A stretch of DNA of 64,000 nucleotides from Bacillota bacterium (GTDB taxonomy: Bacteria; Bacillota; Clostridia; Oscillospirales; Acutalibacteraceae): positions 1 through 64,000 of the forward strand of contig JAEWYE010000058.1 in NCBI GenBank assembly GCA_023458755.1, read 5' to 3'. Position numbers and translations under genes: made by a program. The notes under the pieces are model-generated. The model did no database searches. It was not told where the DNA came from and saw only the letters and a list, made by a program, of their open reading frames with translations. Positions 17,636-26,259 of this stretch are shown piece by piece (the stretch's first letter is position 1; each line of letters starts with the position of its first letter).

Positions 17636-18511
17636 TCAGCGGCTGCTTTCCGGCTGTGCTACAAGCCCGAGCTGCTGTATAAGCTGCGGCAGTCCCGCTT
17701 CGAAATTCACGCCGAAGCGCGGATCCGTCCCGGACTCTTTTGTGCGCACGATGCTGCCATAGGTGAAATCAACCGCCGTCTGCATAGCCTTGTCCAAATC
17801 CATTCCGTTCAGCAGCCCTGCCAGCAGCGTACTGGCGAATACATCTCCGGTTCCGTGAAAAAATCCCTGCACACGCGGGGAAAAGGCATAGCTGAATTTT
17901 CCGTTTTCCCGGTTGTATCCGGCACAGCCCAAAAGTTCGGGACTGAACCATACACCGGTCAGCACCACCTGTTTTGGGCCGAATTTTGAAAGACGAACCA
18001 GCAATCCTTCAATGTAGCTGCGTTCATACGGGCCGTCATAGAATTCCTCCCCCAGCATGAATGCCGCTTCGGTCAGGTTTGGCACAATGATGTCCGCTTT
18101 TTTGCAGAGCTTCACCATGCCTCCAGCCATCTGTGAGGTGTAGGTAGGGTAAAGCTTGCCGTTGTCCGCCATGACGGGGTCGACTAGAATAAGATTATTT
18201 TTTGTTTTGAACAAATCAAAGATATCGGACACGATGGCAATCTGCTCAAAAGAACCCAAGAAACCGCTGTAAAGCGCATCAAACTTCAAGTCAAGACTTT
18301 TCCAGTGGTTTGCGAACGGTAGCATATCCTCCGTCAGGTCACGGTACGTATAGCCCGTAAAACCGCCGGTATGAGTAGAAAGCACCGCGGTGGGCAGTAC
18401 GCTTACGCCGATGCCCGCGGCGGAAAGAATTGGCAAGGCGACTGTTAGGGAGCATTTCCCAAAACCGGATATATCGTGAATGGCCGCCACTGTTTTTTGA
18501 TTTTCCATCAA
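17636..18511 (-). CDS. pyridoxamine/pyridoxal kinase
   Basis: 291 residues, ribokinase-like fold. N-terminal HDISGFGKCSLTVALPILSA, central VDPVMADNGKLY, and the C-terminal GTGD motif (220-223) with catalytic Asp223 mark the PdxY/PdxK group. It phosphorylates B6 vitamers to the PLP precursors. The start is either TTG at 18511 or ATG at 18508. The gene is 28 bp upstream of the FHA-SEDS gene on the same strand and probably heads that operon; no functional link is obvious beyond shared transcription. Confidence 0.9.
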   Translation of the reverse strand: MMENQKTVAAIHDISGFGKCSLTVALPILSAAGIGVSVLPTAVLSTHTGGFTGYTYRDLTEDMLPFANHWKSLDLKFDALYSGFLGSFEQIAIVSDIFDLFKTKNNLILVDPVMADNGKLYPTYTSQMAGGMVKLCKKADIIVPNLTEAAFMLGEEFYDGPYERSYIEGLLVRLSKFGPKQVVLTGVWFSPELLGCAGYNRENGKFSYAFSPRVQGFFHGTGDVFASTLLAGLLNGMDLDKAMQTAVDFTYGSIVRTKESGTDPRFGVNFEAGLPQLIQQLGLVAQPESSR

Positions 18512-18617
18512 ACTGTTCCATGCCTTTCTGTTATGCGTTTCTCTGCTGAGAGTCTAGTACGCCGAATGAATTAGCAGATAGGATAAATACTCCAAGTACG
18601 GTATCTATATTATACCT

Positions 18618-18647
18618 ATCATATTTTATTATAGCACGAAATGTCAA
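18618..18647 (-). promoter_or_regulatory. promoter of pyridoxamine kinase operon
   Basis: Minus strand TTGACA (18647-18642), 18 bp, TATGAT (18623-18618). Consensus -35 with a near-consensus -10. Confidence 0.65.
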
Positions 18648-18721
18648 GATAAAATCCATCATAATAAGAAATGAATATTATAAATGTGAAAAAACAGATT
18701 GAAGCCTAGCATTTTAAAATT

Positions 18722-18763
18722 AAAAAAGAAAATGGCCGCTTCCCGGAAAAAGAAAAGCAGCCA
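18722..18763 (-). terminator. galT operon terminator
   Basis: Stem TGGCTGCTT / AAGCGGCCA read on the minus strand (18763-18755, 18741-18733), one G-U pair, followed by a T-rich run. Confidence 0.75.
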
Positions 18764-18769
18764 ATTACT

Positions 18770-20284
18770 TTATTTATGATTTACATGGTCAATAAAGCGC
18801 AGAAAAGCGGATTTGCCTTCGGGGGCATCTTTGTACACACCCGCGTTGCCGAGTATCTTTGAGAAAATGATTCCAACATCTTGCTGAACAGCCTCATGAA
18901 TTTCCTGCGGAGCAAGATGCCTTGCTTTGAGTTCTTCGTACCATTCCAAATGTTTTTGCATGGTTTCGTCTTTTTGCAGTTCTGTTTCTTTATCTGGATT
19001 TTCTAAATAATATTCCAGCGTCTCCAGTTCCGATTTTAGGCGGGCTGGCAAAATCGCAAGACCCATTACTTCAATCAGACCGATGTTTTCCTTTTTAATG
19101 TGATGATATTCCGCATGAGGATGGAAAATACCGAGCGGATGCTCCGCCGTGGTACGGTTATTGCGCAGCACGAGGTCAAGCACAAACCGTTCGCCGCAGC
19201 GGCGCGCGACCGGCGTAATGGTATTATGGGGTATCTCGCCGCTGAAAGCGAGAATATTCGCCTGTTCGTCCGAGTAATCGCGCCATTTGGTCAGAATCTT
19301 GTCCGCCAAATCGCATAGTCGAGATTTATTTGTTCCGCTTAGCCGGATTACCGACATTGGCCAGTGTACCAGTCCGGAATCAATATCTTCATAGCCGTCA
19401 AATTGTATGTTTCGGTACACCGGCGCCTTCATCATCGGGAATTCAAAGCTGCCGCCCTGAAAATGGTCGTGTGTCAGAATGGAGCCCCCGACAATCGGCA
19501 GATCGGCGTTGGAACCGATAAAATAGTGCGGAAAGAGAGTGACAAAGTCCAGCAAATGCTCAAAAGCTTTGCGCGATATTTTCATCGGAACATGCTGTTC
19601 GTTCAAAATAATACAGTGCTCGTTGTAATATACATAGGGGGAATACTGCAAAAACCAGCGTTCTCCGCAAAGTGAAATCGGAATCAGCCGGTGATTGGCG
19701 CGCGGCGCCTGTGTAAGATTTCCCGCAAATCCTTCATTTTCTCGGCAAAGGGCGCATTTGGGATAACCGCTTTGCACGGTATTGCGGGCTGCTGCTATGG
19801 CTTTCGGGTCTTTTTCCGGTTTGGAAAGGTTTACGGTAATTATGATATCTCCGTATGCGGTTGGCACTTTCCAAAGCTTATCCTTTGCTACGCGGTCAAC
19901 ACGGATATAATTGGAACTGCGGCTCAAATCGTAGTAATAATCCGTGGCGGCTTTGGGGGATTGTGCGTAAAGCTCGTCAAACAAACGGATTACTTCGGAC
20001 GGGCGCGGCATGATACATGCCATTAGCTCCGTGTCAAATAGATCACGGTAGGTGGTGGTGTCTTCGGGGAACAGTCCCTGTTTAAAGGCCCAGTCAAGAA
20101 TATTATTTAGGATTGGTTCGGCGCAGGGCAAATTTTCCTCCGCAATCGAAACCGGACAGAATTCCTGCAATTTCAGCACATTCAGAATACGGTTGATTGC
20201 AAATACACAGTCATTTTCCTGCAGTAATTTGTGTTTTAGGCCGAACTGAACCAAGCGCTGGATTTCAGCGCTAATTTTTTGCAT
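18770..20284 (-). CDS. galT: galactose-1-phosphate uridylyltransferase (Gram-positive type)
   Basis: 504 residues, the length of the GalT family found in Firmicutes. Metal/active-site region GGSILTHDHFQGGSFEFPM with the HDHFQGG signature, plus CALCRENEGF and NEQHVPM family motifs. It exchanges UMP between UDP-glucose and galactose-1-phosphate in the Leloir pathway. Cotranscribed with the beta-helix protein 18 bp upstream. It offers a route for galactose released by the LacZ encoded at 55975. Confidence 0.95.
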   Translation of the reverse strand: MQKISAEIQRLVQFGLKHKLLQENDCVFAINRILNVLKLQEFCPVSIAEENLPCAEPILNNILDWAFKQGLFPEDTTTYRDLFDTELMACIMPRPSEVIRLFDELYAQSPKAATDYYYDLSRSSNYIRVDRVAKDKLWKVPTAYGDIIITVNLSKPEKDPKAIAAARNTVQSGYPKCALCRENEGFAGNLTQAPRANHRLIPISLCGERWFLQYSPYVYYNEHCIILNEQHVPMKISRKAFEHLLDFVTLFPHYFIGSNADLPIVGGSILTHDHFQGGSFEFPMMKAPVYRNIQFDGYEDIDSGLVHWPMSVIRLSGTNKSRLCDLADKILTKWRDYSDEQANILAFSGEIPHNTITPVARRCGERFVLDLVLRNNRTTAEHPLGIFHPHAEYHHIKKENIGLIEVMGLAILPARLKSELETLEYYLENPDKETELQKDETMQKHLEWYEELKARHLAPQEIHEAVQQDVGIIFSKILGNAGVYKDAPEGKSAFLRFIDHVNHK

Positions 20285-20302
20285 ATTCGAACACCCTTAC
20301 TT

Positions 20303-20971
20303 TCAATATTTCTCCGCAACTTCACCGCAGCGCTTATAGATGCTGTCGGCAGGAATAAATCCGCGCACCATGGAGAGCGGATAAATGTTGCTGTGTCTGC
20401 CGATTACGGTACCGGGGTTCAGAACGGAGTTGCATCCGACTTCCACGTTGTCACCCAGCATTGCGCCGAATTTTTTAAGGCCGGTTTCAATCTTTTCACC
20501 GTTTACATGTACTGTGACCAGCGTCTTGTCCGATTTTACGTTTGAGGTGATGGAGCCTGCACCCATGTGCGATTTATAGCCCAAAACCGAGTCACCTACA
20601 TAGTTGTAATGCGGCACCTGTACATTGTCGAAAATAATGACATTCTTTAATTCAGTGGAGTTGCCCACTACGCAGTTGGCACCTACCAGAGCGTTTCCGC
20701 GAATAAAGGCGCACTGACGCACTTCGGTGTTGGGGCCAATGATGGTTGGGCCGGCAATATAGGCGGAATCAAACACTTTGGCGGAACGTGCGATCCATAC
20801 ATTTTCACCGCGGCGTTCATACTCTTCTTCGGAAAGACTTGCGCCTAACTCTAAAATGAAGCTGCCGATTTTCGGCAAAACTTCCCACGGATAAACCGCT
20901 TGCTGTAAAAGCGGAGCGGCGGCTGTATGCGTGAGGTCATATAAATTTTCAATCGTAACATTTTCGTGCAT
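20303..20971 (-). CDS. left-handed beta-helix sugar-nucleotide transferase-like protein
   Basis: 222 residues. Hexapeptide repeats ([LIV]-G-x4) run from about residue 60 to 215: VWIARSAKVFDSAYIAGPT, IIGPNTEVRQ, ALVGANCVVG and so on, as in the C-terminal half of GlmU and related UDP-sugar pyrophosphorylase partners. There is no N-terminal nucleotidyltransferase domain (no GxGTRM motif), so it is either an acyltransferase-like protein or a stand-alone beta-helix subunit. SD AAGGAG. It heads a two-gene operon with galT, which suggests a role in UDP-hexose metabolism. Confidence 0.82.
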   Translation of the reverse strand: MHENVTIENLYDLTHTAAAPLLQQAVYPWEVLPKIGSFILELGASLSEEEYERRGENVWIARSAKVFDSAYIAGPTIIGPNTEVRQCAFIRGNALVGANCVVGNSTELKNVIIFDNVQVPHYNYVGDSVLGYKSHMGAGSITSNVKSDKTLVTVHVNGEKIETGLKKFGAMLGDNVEVGCNSVLNPGTVIGRHSNIYPLSMVRGFIPADSIYKRCGEVAEKY

Positions 20972-21013
20972 GTTGTTTCTCCTTCGCGCTGCAATGCTGC
21001 AAGCGCTGTATTT

Positions 21014-21042
21014 ATTATATTTTTTATTGCTGCTGCGGTCAA
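21014..21042 (-). promoter_or_regulatory. promoter of beta-helix/galT operon
   Basis: Minus strand TTGACC (21042-21037), 17 bp, TATAAT (21019-21014), about 43 bp upstream of the start codon. Confidence 0.75.
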
Positions 21043-21130
21043 TATCCTTATCTGCCGTATTTATTCAATATTGTATCATATCCTAAGGGAAGCCGCACGG
21101 ATTTCATGAAAAAGGGCTGCTATAAATGGG

Positions 21131-22795
21131 TCACGGGCCGGCGGTCACAAGTCTCTTCAAAAGAAGCAGGTCAGTAGTATCCACGATGCCGTCATTATCT
21201 ATGTCCGCTGCCTGAAGATAAACGCCGCTTAAGCTGCTGCCGTTGTTCAAATGGGCGTATAAAAGACGCTCATCCCGCGAGGTAAGGTTGCCGGATCCGA
21301 CGAAATCCCCTTTTACAACAGCGACCAAATGGTCGATTATACGCTCGTTATCCCGCAGCTCAATGGAAGTGCCCGTACCGATGTTGCCGCTTTCCAGAAC
21401 GGTGCCGTTCGGTTTTACCGCGCGTAGCGTGGCGGAACCCATATCAATCCCACTTTTCAGCCGCGCGAAAGTGGTGGAAGCGTTCACGTAAAGCAACCCT
21501 TCATTTCGGTCAATAGCATATGCGGTGCTTTTTATGCTTGTGGGAATATTAGGAAGACTACCCGTGCCGGAGCTTTCGGGAGCGCTTGGGTCGGAGCCGG
21601 CCGGCGGATTCAGCGGTTCACTGGAAGTGTCGGGGTTAGCGGAAGAACTCGAAACAGATGGAATACCGGAGCTGCCTGTACCGCCGGTACTGCCGGAACT
21701 TGGCGTACTCTCAGTCGGAGAAGAAGAACTGTAGGCCGGTTGACTTTCGCTTGGGGTACTGCTTGCGCCGTTTGTGGTTGGTTTGCTCAAGTCGACAAAG
21801 CGAATGGTGCTGTCCTGAGAAACAATCGCGGCGGCAACCGTTCCGTTCGCTGCCAAATCGAGCAAATCACCGTCAAATTTGTATTCGGAAAGGAAAGTGC
21901 CGTCGGTGGCGAATTTTCCTACGGTACGGGAGCCGGTTTTGCACAGAATTTCACCGGTACTCAGCATACAGGCGACATCTCCGGTTCCTCCGGTATCTTT
22001 TACCTTGTGAAAAACCGGCGGATTTCCCTGCACCCGGAAAATGGTTCCGTTTGTATCCACTGCAACCGAATTGCTTAAAAACCGATAAGGGATTGCCGGC
22101 ATATCCGAGGAAAACAAAGAGGGCTCCTTGTTTGGTGCACCGGGTTTTACGTTTGCAACCGCAATCTTGGTTCCGGAACTATAAGTGATATAGAGGTAAG
22201 AATCAGGGGACACACAAATGGATGCGAAGTCCCCGTGCGTACCGGTAATAGTGGCTGCAGGCAAGGAAGAACCACTGCTGAAAACAGAAAAAATGTTCTT
22301 TGCGGCACTGTCCAGCACGTATACATTTCCGTTGTTGTCTTCCGTAATTCCCTGCGGGACTTGATTGTTAATATTGCTTAACTTATAGGAAGCATCAAAG
22401 AAATTTTCAGCTTTTCCTAACGGATACCGTGAAACATCAATACCGGATGCTGCGGTATCCGGGGCTGCTTTTGTCGGCCCGGCAAAATAAATCTCTCCGT
22501 TGTGTGATTCTGCACAGCTATAGGCGTAATCCAGAGTGATACCGCTGCTAGCGGAAAGACATCCTTCATTGGATAAATAAGTGATTTTTGTAGCGTTACC
22601 GTCTGTGCTGGCCAAAATAAAACCAGCACTTTCATTTGGAAACAGATGAATATTCTTTGAATAAACGGATGTGTCCGGGATTTCTTCACCGATTGGTTTC
22701 GTACTTATTCCCGCTGCCGCACCATAGCATATAAGTAGAATCATTAGGACAGCACTTGCAGAAATAAGAAAATGCCGTCTTGCCAGCCGCTTCAC
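21131..22795 (-). CDS. surface protein: beta-propeller-like domain, Ser/Pro linker, dockerin-like tail
   Basis: About 554 residues from the GTG at 22795, chosen because GGGGTGAT lies just upstream; an ATG at 22831 would place the SD inside the gene. Order: N-terminal membrane segment; an NHL/propeller-like region with repeated YVLDSAAKNIFSV-type strands; a Ser/Pro/Thr/Gly-rich linker around residues 350-410; a beta-rich module; and at the C-terminus two dockerin-like repeats, GDFVGSGNLTSRDERLL (degenerate) and ADIDNDGIVDTTDLLLLKRL (canonical Ca-binding loop). It probably sits outside the cell. No cohesin is visible nearby, so partner and role are unknown. Confidence 0.72.
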   Translation of the reverse strand: MKRLARRHFLISASAVLMILLICYGAAAGISTKPIGEEIPDTSVYSKNIHLFPNESAGFILASTDGNATKITYLSNEGCLSASSGITLDYAYSCAESHNGEIYFAGPTKAAPDTAASGIDVSRYPLGKAENFFDASYKLSNINNQVPQGITEDNNGNVYVLDSAAKNIFSVFSSGSSLPAATITGTHGDFASICVSPDSYLYITYSSGTKIAVANVKPGAPNKEPSLFSSDMPAIPYRFLSNSVAVDTNGTIFRVQGNPPVFHKVKDTGGTGDVACMLSTGEILCKTGSRTVGKFATDGTFLSEYKFDGDLLDLAANGTVAAAIVSQDSTIRFVDLSKPTTNGASSTPSESQPAYSSSSPTESTPSSGSTGGTGSSGIPSVSSSSANPDTSSEPLNPPAGSDPSAPESSGTGSLPNIPTSIKSTAYAIDRNEGLLYVNASTTFARLKSGIDMGSATLRAVKPNGTVLESGNIGTGTSIELRDNERIIDHLVAVVKGDFVGSGNLTSRDERLLYAHLNNGSSLSGVYLQAADIDNDGIVDTTDLLLLKRLVTAGP

Positions 22796-22960
22796 AGCAT
22801 CACCCCATTTTATATTTACAAATTGTAACATTATATTCTAAAATGTATACAATTTTGTGAATATTTTTCATACAATGAAATCCATACCGCCGCTTTGATG
22901 ATAAACAGTGCAAGCTTTCTATCAGCATATGCGTGTTTGAACTGGAAAGGATGACTCAAT

Positions 22961-23914
22961 ATGACGAAAATTTGTATATTAGATGGCTACACAACGAATC
23001 CGGGCGACGTAAGCTGGAAAAAACTCGAAGATTTAGGTGAAGTGACCGTTTTTGACCGTACCCCGAAAGAACTGATTTTAGAACGGGTAAGGGACGCACA
23101 GATCATCATAACCAATAAAACGCCTCTTGACCGTGAGACCATATTTGCTTTGCCGAACATGCGGTATATCGGTACACTGGCGACAGGCTACAATGTAATT
23201 GATACTGCCGCAGCCCGTGAGCGCGGTATTCCTGTGTGTAATGTGCCGACCTACTGCACGAAAGCGGTAGCGCAGCACACATTCGCATTGCTGCTGGACC
23301 TTGCCAGCCATGTACATGAACACAGTGAAACCGTGCGCAAGGGGCAATGGGCGACCAGTGTGGATTTTTGTTATTGGAAAACGCCGATCGTCGAATTGGA
23401 GGGGAAAAGCATCGGAATTATCGGGTTTGGCAATATCGGTAAAGCGGTTGCGGACATTGCGCTTGCCATGGGCATGAAGGTGCTGGTATCCAGCCGCACG
23501 GAACGAAACATGCCGGAAGGCTGCCGCTGGGTGACACAGGAGGAGCTGTTCGCGCAAAGCGATGTGATTACCATCCATTGCCCGCTTACCCCACAGACCA
23601 CCGAGCTGATTCATCGGGAAACATTACAACAAATGAAAAACACGGCGATTCTCATCAACACTTCGCGCGGGGGCGTTATTCATGAACAAGACCTTGCGGA
23701 TGCGCTGAACAACGGCGAAATTGCGGCTGCTGGGTTAGATGTGCTTACCAACGAGCCGCCTAAGGCCGATAATCCGCTTCTCACCGCAAAAAATTGCGTC
23801 ATCACACCCCACATTGCATGGGCGTCCCACGATTCACGGGAGCGTTTAGTCGAGATTGTTGCGCAAAATGTACTAGAATTTTTACGTGGACAACCACAAA
23901 ATGTAGTCAATTAA
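22961..23914 (+). CDS. D-isomer-specific 2-hydroxyacid dehydrogenase (glycerate dehydrogenase-like)
   Basis: 317 residues. NAD(P)-binding GFGNIG (155-160), catalytic Arg236 (NTSRGG), Glu265 (TNEPP) and His284 (TPHIAW). The overall pattern is that of HprA/GhrB-like enzymes that reduce hydroxypyruvate or glyoxylate; exact substrate is not readable. SD GGAAAGGATG is well placed. The gene is alone and is followed by its own terminator. Confidence 0.9.
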   Translation: MTKICILDGYTTNPGDVSWKKLEDLGEVTVFDRTPKELILERVRDAQIIITNKTPLDRETIFALPNMRYIGTLATGYNVIDTAAARERGIPVCNVPTYCTKAVAQHTFALLLDLASHVHEHSETVRKGQWATSVDFCYWKTPIVELEGKSIGIIGFGNIGKAVADIALAMGMKVLVSSRTERNMPEGCRWVTQEELFAQSDVITIHCPLTPQTTELIHRETLQQMKNTAILINTSRGGVIHEQDLADALNNGEIAAAGLDVLTNEPPKADNPLLTAKNCVITPHIAWASHDSRERLVEIVAQNVLEFLRGQPQNVVN

Positions 23915-23923
23915 CAAAAAAGC

Positions 23924-23956
23924 GACCGGCGCATTTTTATGCACCGGTCATTTTAT
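23924..23956 (+). terminator. terminator of hydroxyacid dehydrogenase gene
   Basis: Stem GACCGGCGCAT / ATGCACCGGTC (one mismatch) followed by ATTTTATTT. Confidence 0.7.
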
Positions 23957-24035
23957 TTGAAGTTGACGCATGAAAAATCAAGTTGTATTTGTACAAGCAC
24001 GCAAGGGAAAGTTCCATAAAATTCAAAAATCCTGT

Positions 24036-24172
24036 AAAAAAGGCAAAAACCGGCGTTTGCCGGTTTTTGCCTTTTGGGGAGGAGTTGTATTGAAAAAGGA
24101 GCGGTATTCCATACCGCAGAACTTATAAGCAAGTGAATATTTATGAGTGTCTAACTCATGTATCGTTTCTAT
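24036..24172 (-). ncRNA. candidate small RNA with C-rich anti-SD segment
   Basis: A self-contained transcription unit on the minus strand: a consensus promoter at 24179-24207, then three hairpins: ATGAGT / ACTCAT (24143-24159), GCGGTAT / ATACCGC (24101-24117), and the terminator stem. A single-stranded stretch between the last two holds CTCCTCCCC (24084-24076), complementary to a Shine-Dalgarno sequence. No good open reading frame fits inside. The layout is that of trans-acting Gram-positive sRNAs with C-rich target-binding motifs. Not matched to any family I know. Confidence 0.6.
24040..24073 (-). terminator. terminator of candidate small RNA
   Basis: Perfect 15-bp stem AAGGCAAAAACCGGC / GCCGGTTTTTGCCTT with a GTTT loop; the minus direction ends in six T residues. 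Confidence 0.8.
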
Positions 24173-24178
24173 GGTATT

Positions 24179-24207
24179 ATTATAAGGCACAAGATATGGT
24201 ATGTCAA
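24179..24207 (-). promoter_or_regulatory. consensus sigma-A promoter of candidate small RNA
   Basis: Minus strand TTGACA (24207-24202), 17 bp, TATAAT (24184-24179): a full match at both hexamers and ideal spacing, the strongest promoter I see in the window. Confidence 0.85.
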
Positions 24208-24542
24208 CGATTTCTATTCCTGCTGCGCCTTAATCTCCCTTTTGAATAAATTGTGTTTTACGATACCTCTCTTTTTAATATTTTTGACGGACATTTTTCC
24301 TTTTATACACAGATCTATTCATATTTCTGTAAAAAACGGATAAATTGTTACGGCTTTTTCTCCATCCATAAAGGAACAGATGTCGGCTCTTCCCACTTTT
24401 CTGCAGGCGCCCGCCTTTTTTGTTGTATTTATAAAGCTGAAATGGTAGAATAATAGAAATTTAAAAATATCTTTTTGCACGGTTGTGAAAGTGGAAGGAC
24501 GCTTTTCTAAACGTGAGAAATAAAGGTTGAAAAGAGAAAATT
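24208..24542. other. intergenic region upstream of rlmD
   Basis: AT-rich; the only structure seen is a small hairpin GGCG / CGCC followed by six to seven T residues (24405-24421) on the plus strand. No gene is supported. Confidence 0.4.
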
Positions 24543-25937
24543 ATGAATATAAAAAAGAATGATATTGTCGAACTGGAGATTACCGGGCTAACCGCGGAGG
24601 GCAGCGGAGTTGGCAGGGTAGAGAATATTGCGGTTTTTGTGCCGGCTTCCGCTGTTGGCGACAAGCTGCGCGTGCGAATTTTAAAAACAGCAAAAACATA
24701 TGCTTTTGGAAAAATTGAGCGGATACTAGTGCCGTCCCAAGACCGAACCCCGGTGGACTGCTCCCAGTTTTTGCGCTGCGGCGGCTGTGCATTTCGCCAC
24801 ATTTCCTATGAGGCGGAACTGCGGGCGAAAGAGCAGCGGGTGCACGATGCCATGCTGCGCATCGGCGGCTTTGCGGATTTAAACATTATGCCGATTGTGG
24901 GAGCACAGCGGTCGGACCGCTACCGCAATAAAGCACAGCTTCCAATCGGCAAAGGTGCAAGTCAAGAGATTACAATGGGCTTTTTTGCCACTCACAGCCA
25001 TCGGATTATTGATTGTGAAGAATGCCTGCTGCAGCCTTCGGTGTTTGCGGATGCGATGAACGCGGTGAAAGAATGGGCAAAGCAGAGCGGCGAAGATGTA
25101 TATGATGAGGAAAGCGGAAGGGGACATTTGCGTCACCTTTACCTTCGTCAGGCGGAAGCAACCGGAGAAATTATGGTATGCTTAGTGGTAAACGGTAACG
25201 GTGTTCATGGTGAAGCGGAACTGGCCGAGCTTTTAAAGGAACGGGTCGCCGGATTAAAAAGTGTAATCATCAACAGCAACCGTGAAAAAACAAATGTGGT
25301 GCTGGGCAGAAAGTGCAGGACGGTGTGGGGCAGCGACTATATTACCGATACCCTTTGCGGTTTGAAATTTCACATTTCCCCCTTGTCATTTTATCAGGTG
25401 AACCGCACCCAAGCGGAGCGGTTGTATGCGATTGCAGCACAATACGCGGAACTCACCGGAAGGGAAACGTTGCTGGATCTGTATTGTGGAACCGGCACGA
25501 TCGGGCTTTCCATGGCCAAAAGAGCCAAACGCTTAATCGGCGTGGAAGTGGTGGAGCAGGCGGTGGAGGATGCACGCAAAAACGCGGCGCTGAACGGTAT
25601 TGAGAATGCCGAGTTTTTGTGCATGGATGCCGCAAAGGCGGCTTCTATGCTGAAAGATCGGGGTGAACGCCCGAATGTGGTGGTACTCGATCCCCCGCGC
25701 AAGGGCTGTGATGCAGATCTGATTGAAACCGTGGTAACCATGTTGCCGGAGCGTGTTGTTTATGTTTCCTGTGACCCGGCTACGCTTGCCCGCGATCTCA
25801 AACTGTTTGCCTCCAAGGGCTATGCCCCTCAAGTTTTAACCCCTGTGGATATGTTTCCCCGAACGGCTCATACAGAATGTATCTGTCTGCTTGAACATTC
25901 TGCCGAGGAGAAGATAAAATATGAATCAGTTCTTTAA
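24543..25937 (+). CDS. rlmD: 23S rRNA (uracil-5-)-methyltransferase, RlmD/RumA type
   Basis: 464 residues. N-terminal TRAM RNA-binding domain (1-60); iron-sulfur cysteines Cys73, Cys79, Cys82 and Cys158 (the last in DCEEC); SAM-binding LLDLYCGTGTIGLSMA; catalytic Cys in YVSCDPATLARDL. It methylates C5 of a uridine in 23S rRNA (U1939 and/or U747 in the Firmicute RlmCD case) or possibly tRNA U54; the family cannot be split by eye. It overlaps the next gene by 17 bp. Confidence 0.93.
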   Translation: MNIKKNDIVELEITGLTAEGSGVGRVENIAVFVPASAVGDKLRVRILKTAKTYAFGKIERILVPSQDRTPVDCSQFLRCGGCAFRHISYEAELRAKEQRVHDAMLRIGGFADLNIMPIVGAQRSDRYRNKAQLPIGKGASQEITMGFFATHSHRIIDCEECLLQPSVFADAMNAVKEWAKQSGEDVYDEESGRGHLRHLYLRQAEATGEIMVCLVVNGNGVHGEAELAELLKERVAGLKSVIINSNREKTNVVLGRKCRTVWGSDYITDTLCGLKFHISPLSFYQVNRTQAERLYAIAAQYAELTGRETLLDLYCGTGTIGLSMAKRAKRLIGVEVVEQAVEDARKNAALNGIENAEFLCMDAAKAASMLKDRGERPNVVVLDPPRKGCDADLIETVVTMLPERVVYVSCDPATLARDLKLFASKGYAPQVLTPVDMFPRTAHTECICLLEHSAEEKIKYESVL

Positions 25938-26214
25938 GCAGGTATATGACATTGTAGAGCAGATACCTTATGGGATGGTGGCTTCATTTGGTCAGATTGC
26001 ACACATGCTGGGACGGCCCCGCGCGGCGCGAGAGGTTGGTTGGGCCATGCGGTGCTGTCCTGATGGTTTGCCTTGGCAGAGGGTGGCCATGAAGGATGGT
26101 ACGATTGCGGGCGGTATTTATGCGGATATGCGCAGAACCATTCTTGAAGCCGAAGGAGTACTATTTTTGCCTGATGGACGTGTGGATATGGATTTATGCC
26201 GTTGGTTCGGTTAA
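25921..26214 (+). CDS. atl: alkyltransferase-like (ATL) DNA-binding protein
   Basis: 97 residues, only the C-terminal DNA-binding domain of O6-methylguanine methyltransferases. The helix-turn-helix GMVASFGQIAHMLGRPRAAREVG is intact, but the active-site PCHRV is PWQRV with Trp52 replacing the acceptor Cys. This is the defining change of ATL proteins, which bind O6-alkylguanine without repairing it and hand the lesion to nucleotide excision repair. Starts inside the 3' end of rlmD (17-bp overlap), so it is translationally coupled to it. Confidence 0.92.
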   Translation: MNQFFKQVYDIVEQIPYGMVASFGQIAHMLGRPRAAREVGWAMRCCPDGLPWQRVAMKDGTIAGGIYADMRRTILEAEGVLFLPDGRVDMDLCRWFG

Positions 26215-26259
26215 GCGTGGTGCAAACAACGGATATAGGATTGAAAAGGGTAATATTGT

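Noticed and set aside
24040..24073. Hairpin as the terminator of the hydroxyacid dehydrogenase gene
   Set aside because: A closer terminator exists at 23924-23956, and the better T-run is on the opposite strand, in line with the minus-strand small RNA.
24078..24122. Plus-strand SD followed by a short TTG-initiated frame
   Set aside because: The SD-like GGGGAGGAG is better explained as the complement of the small RNA's C-rich segment; only 12 codons and no plus-strand promoter.
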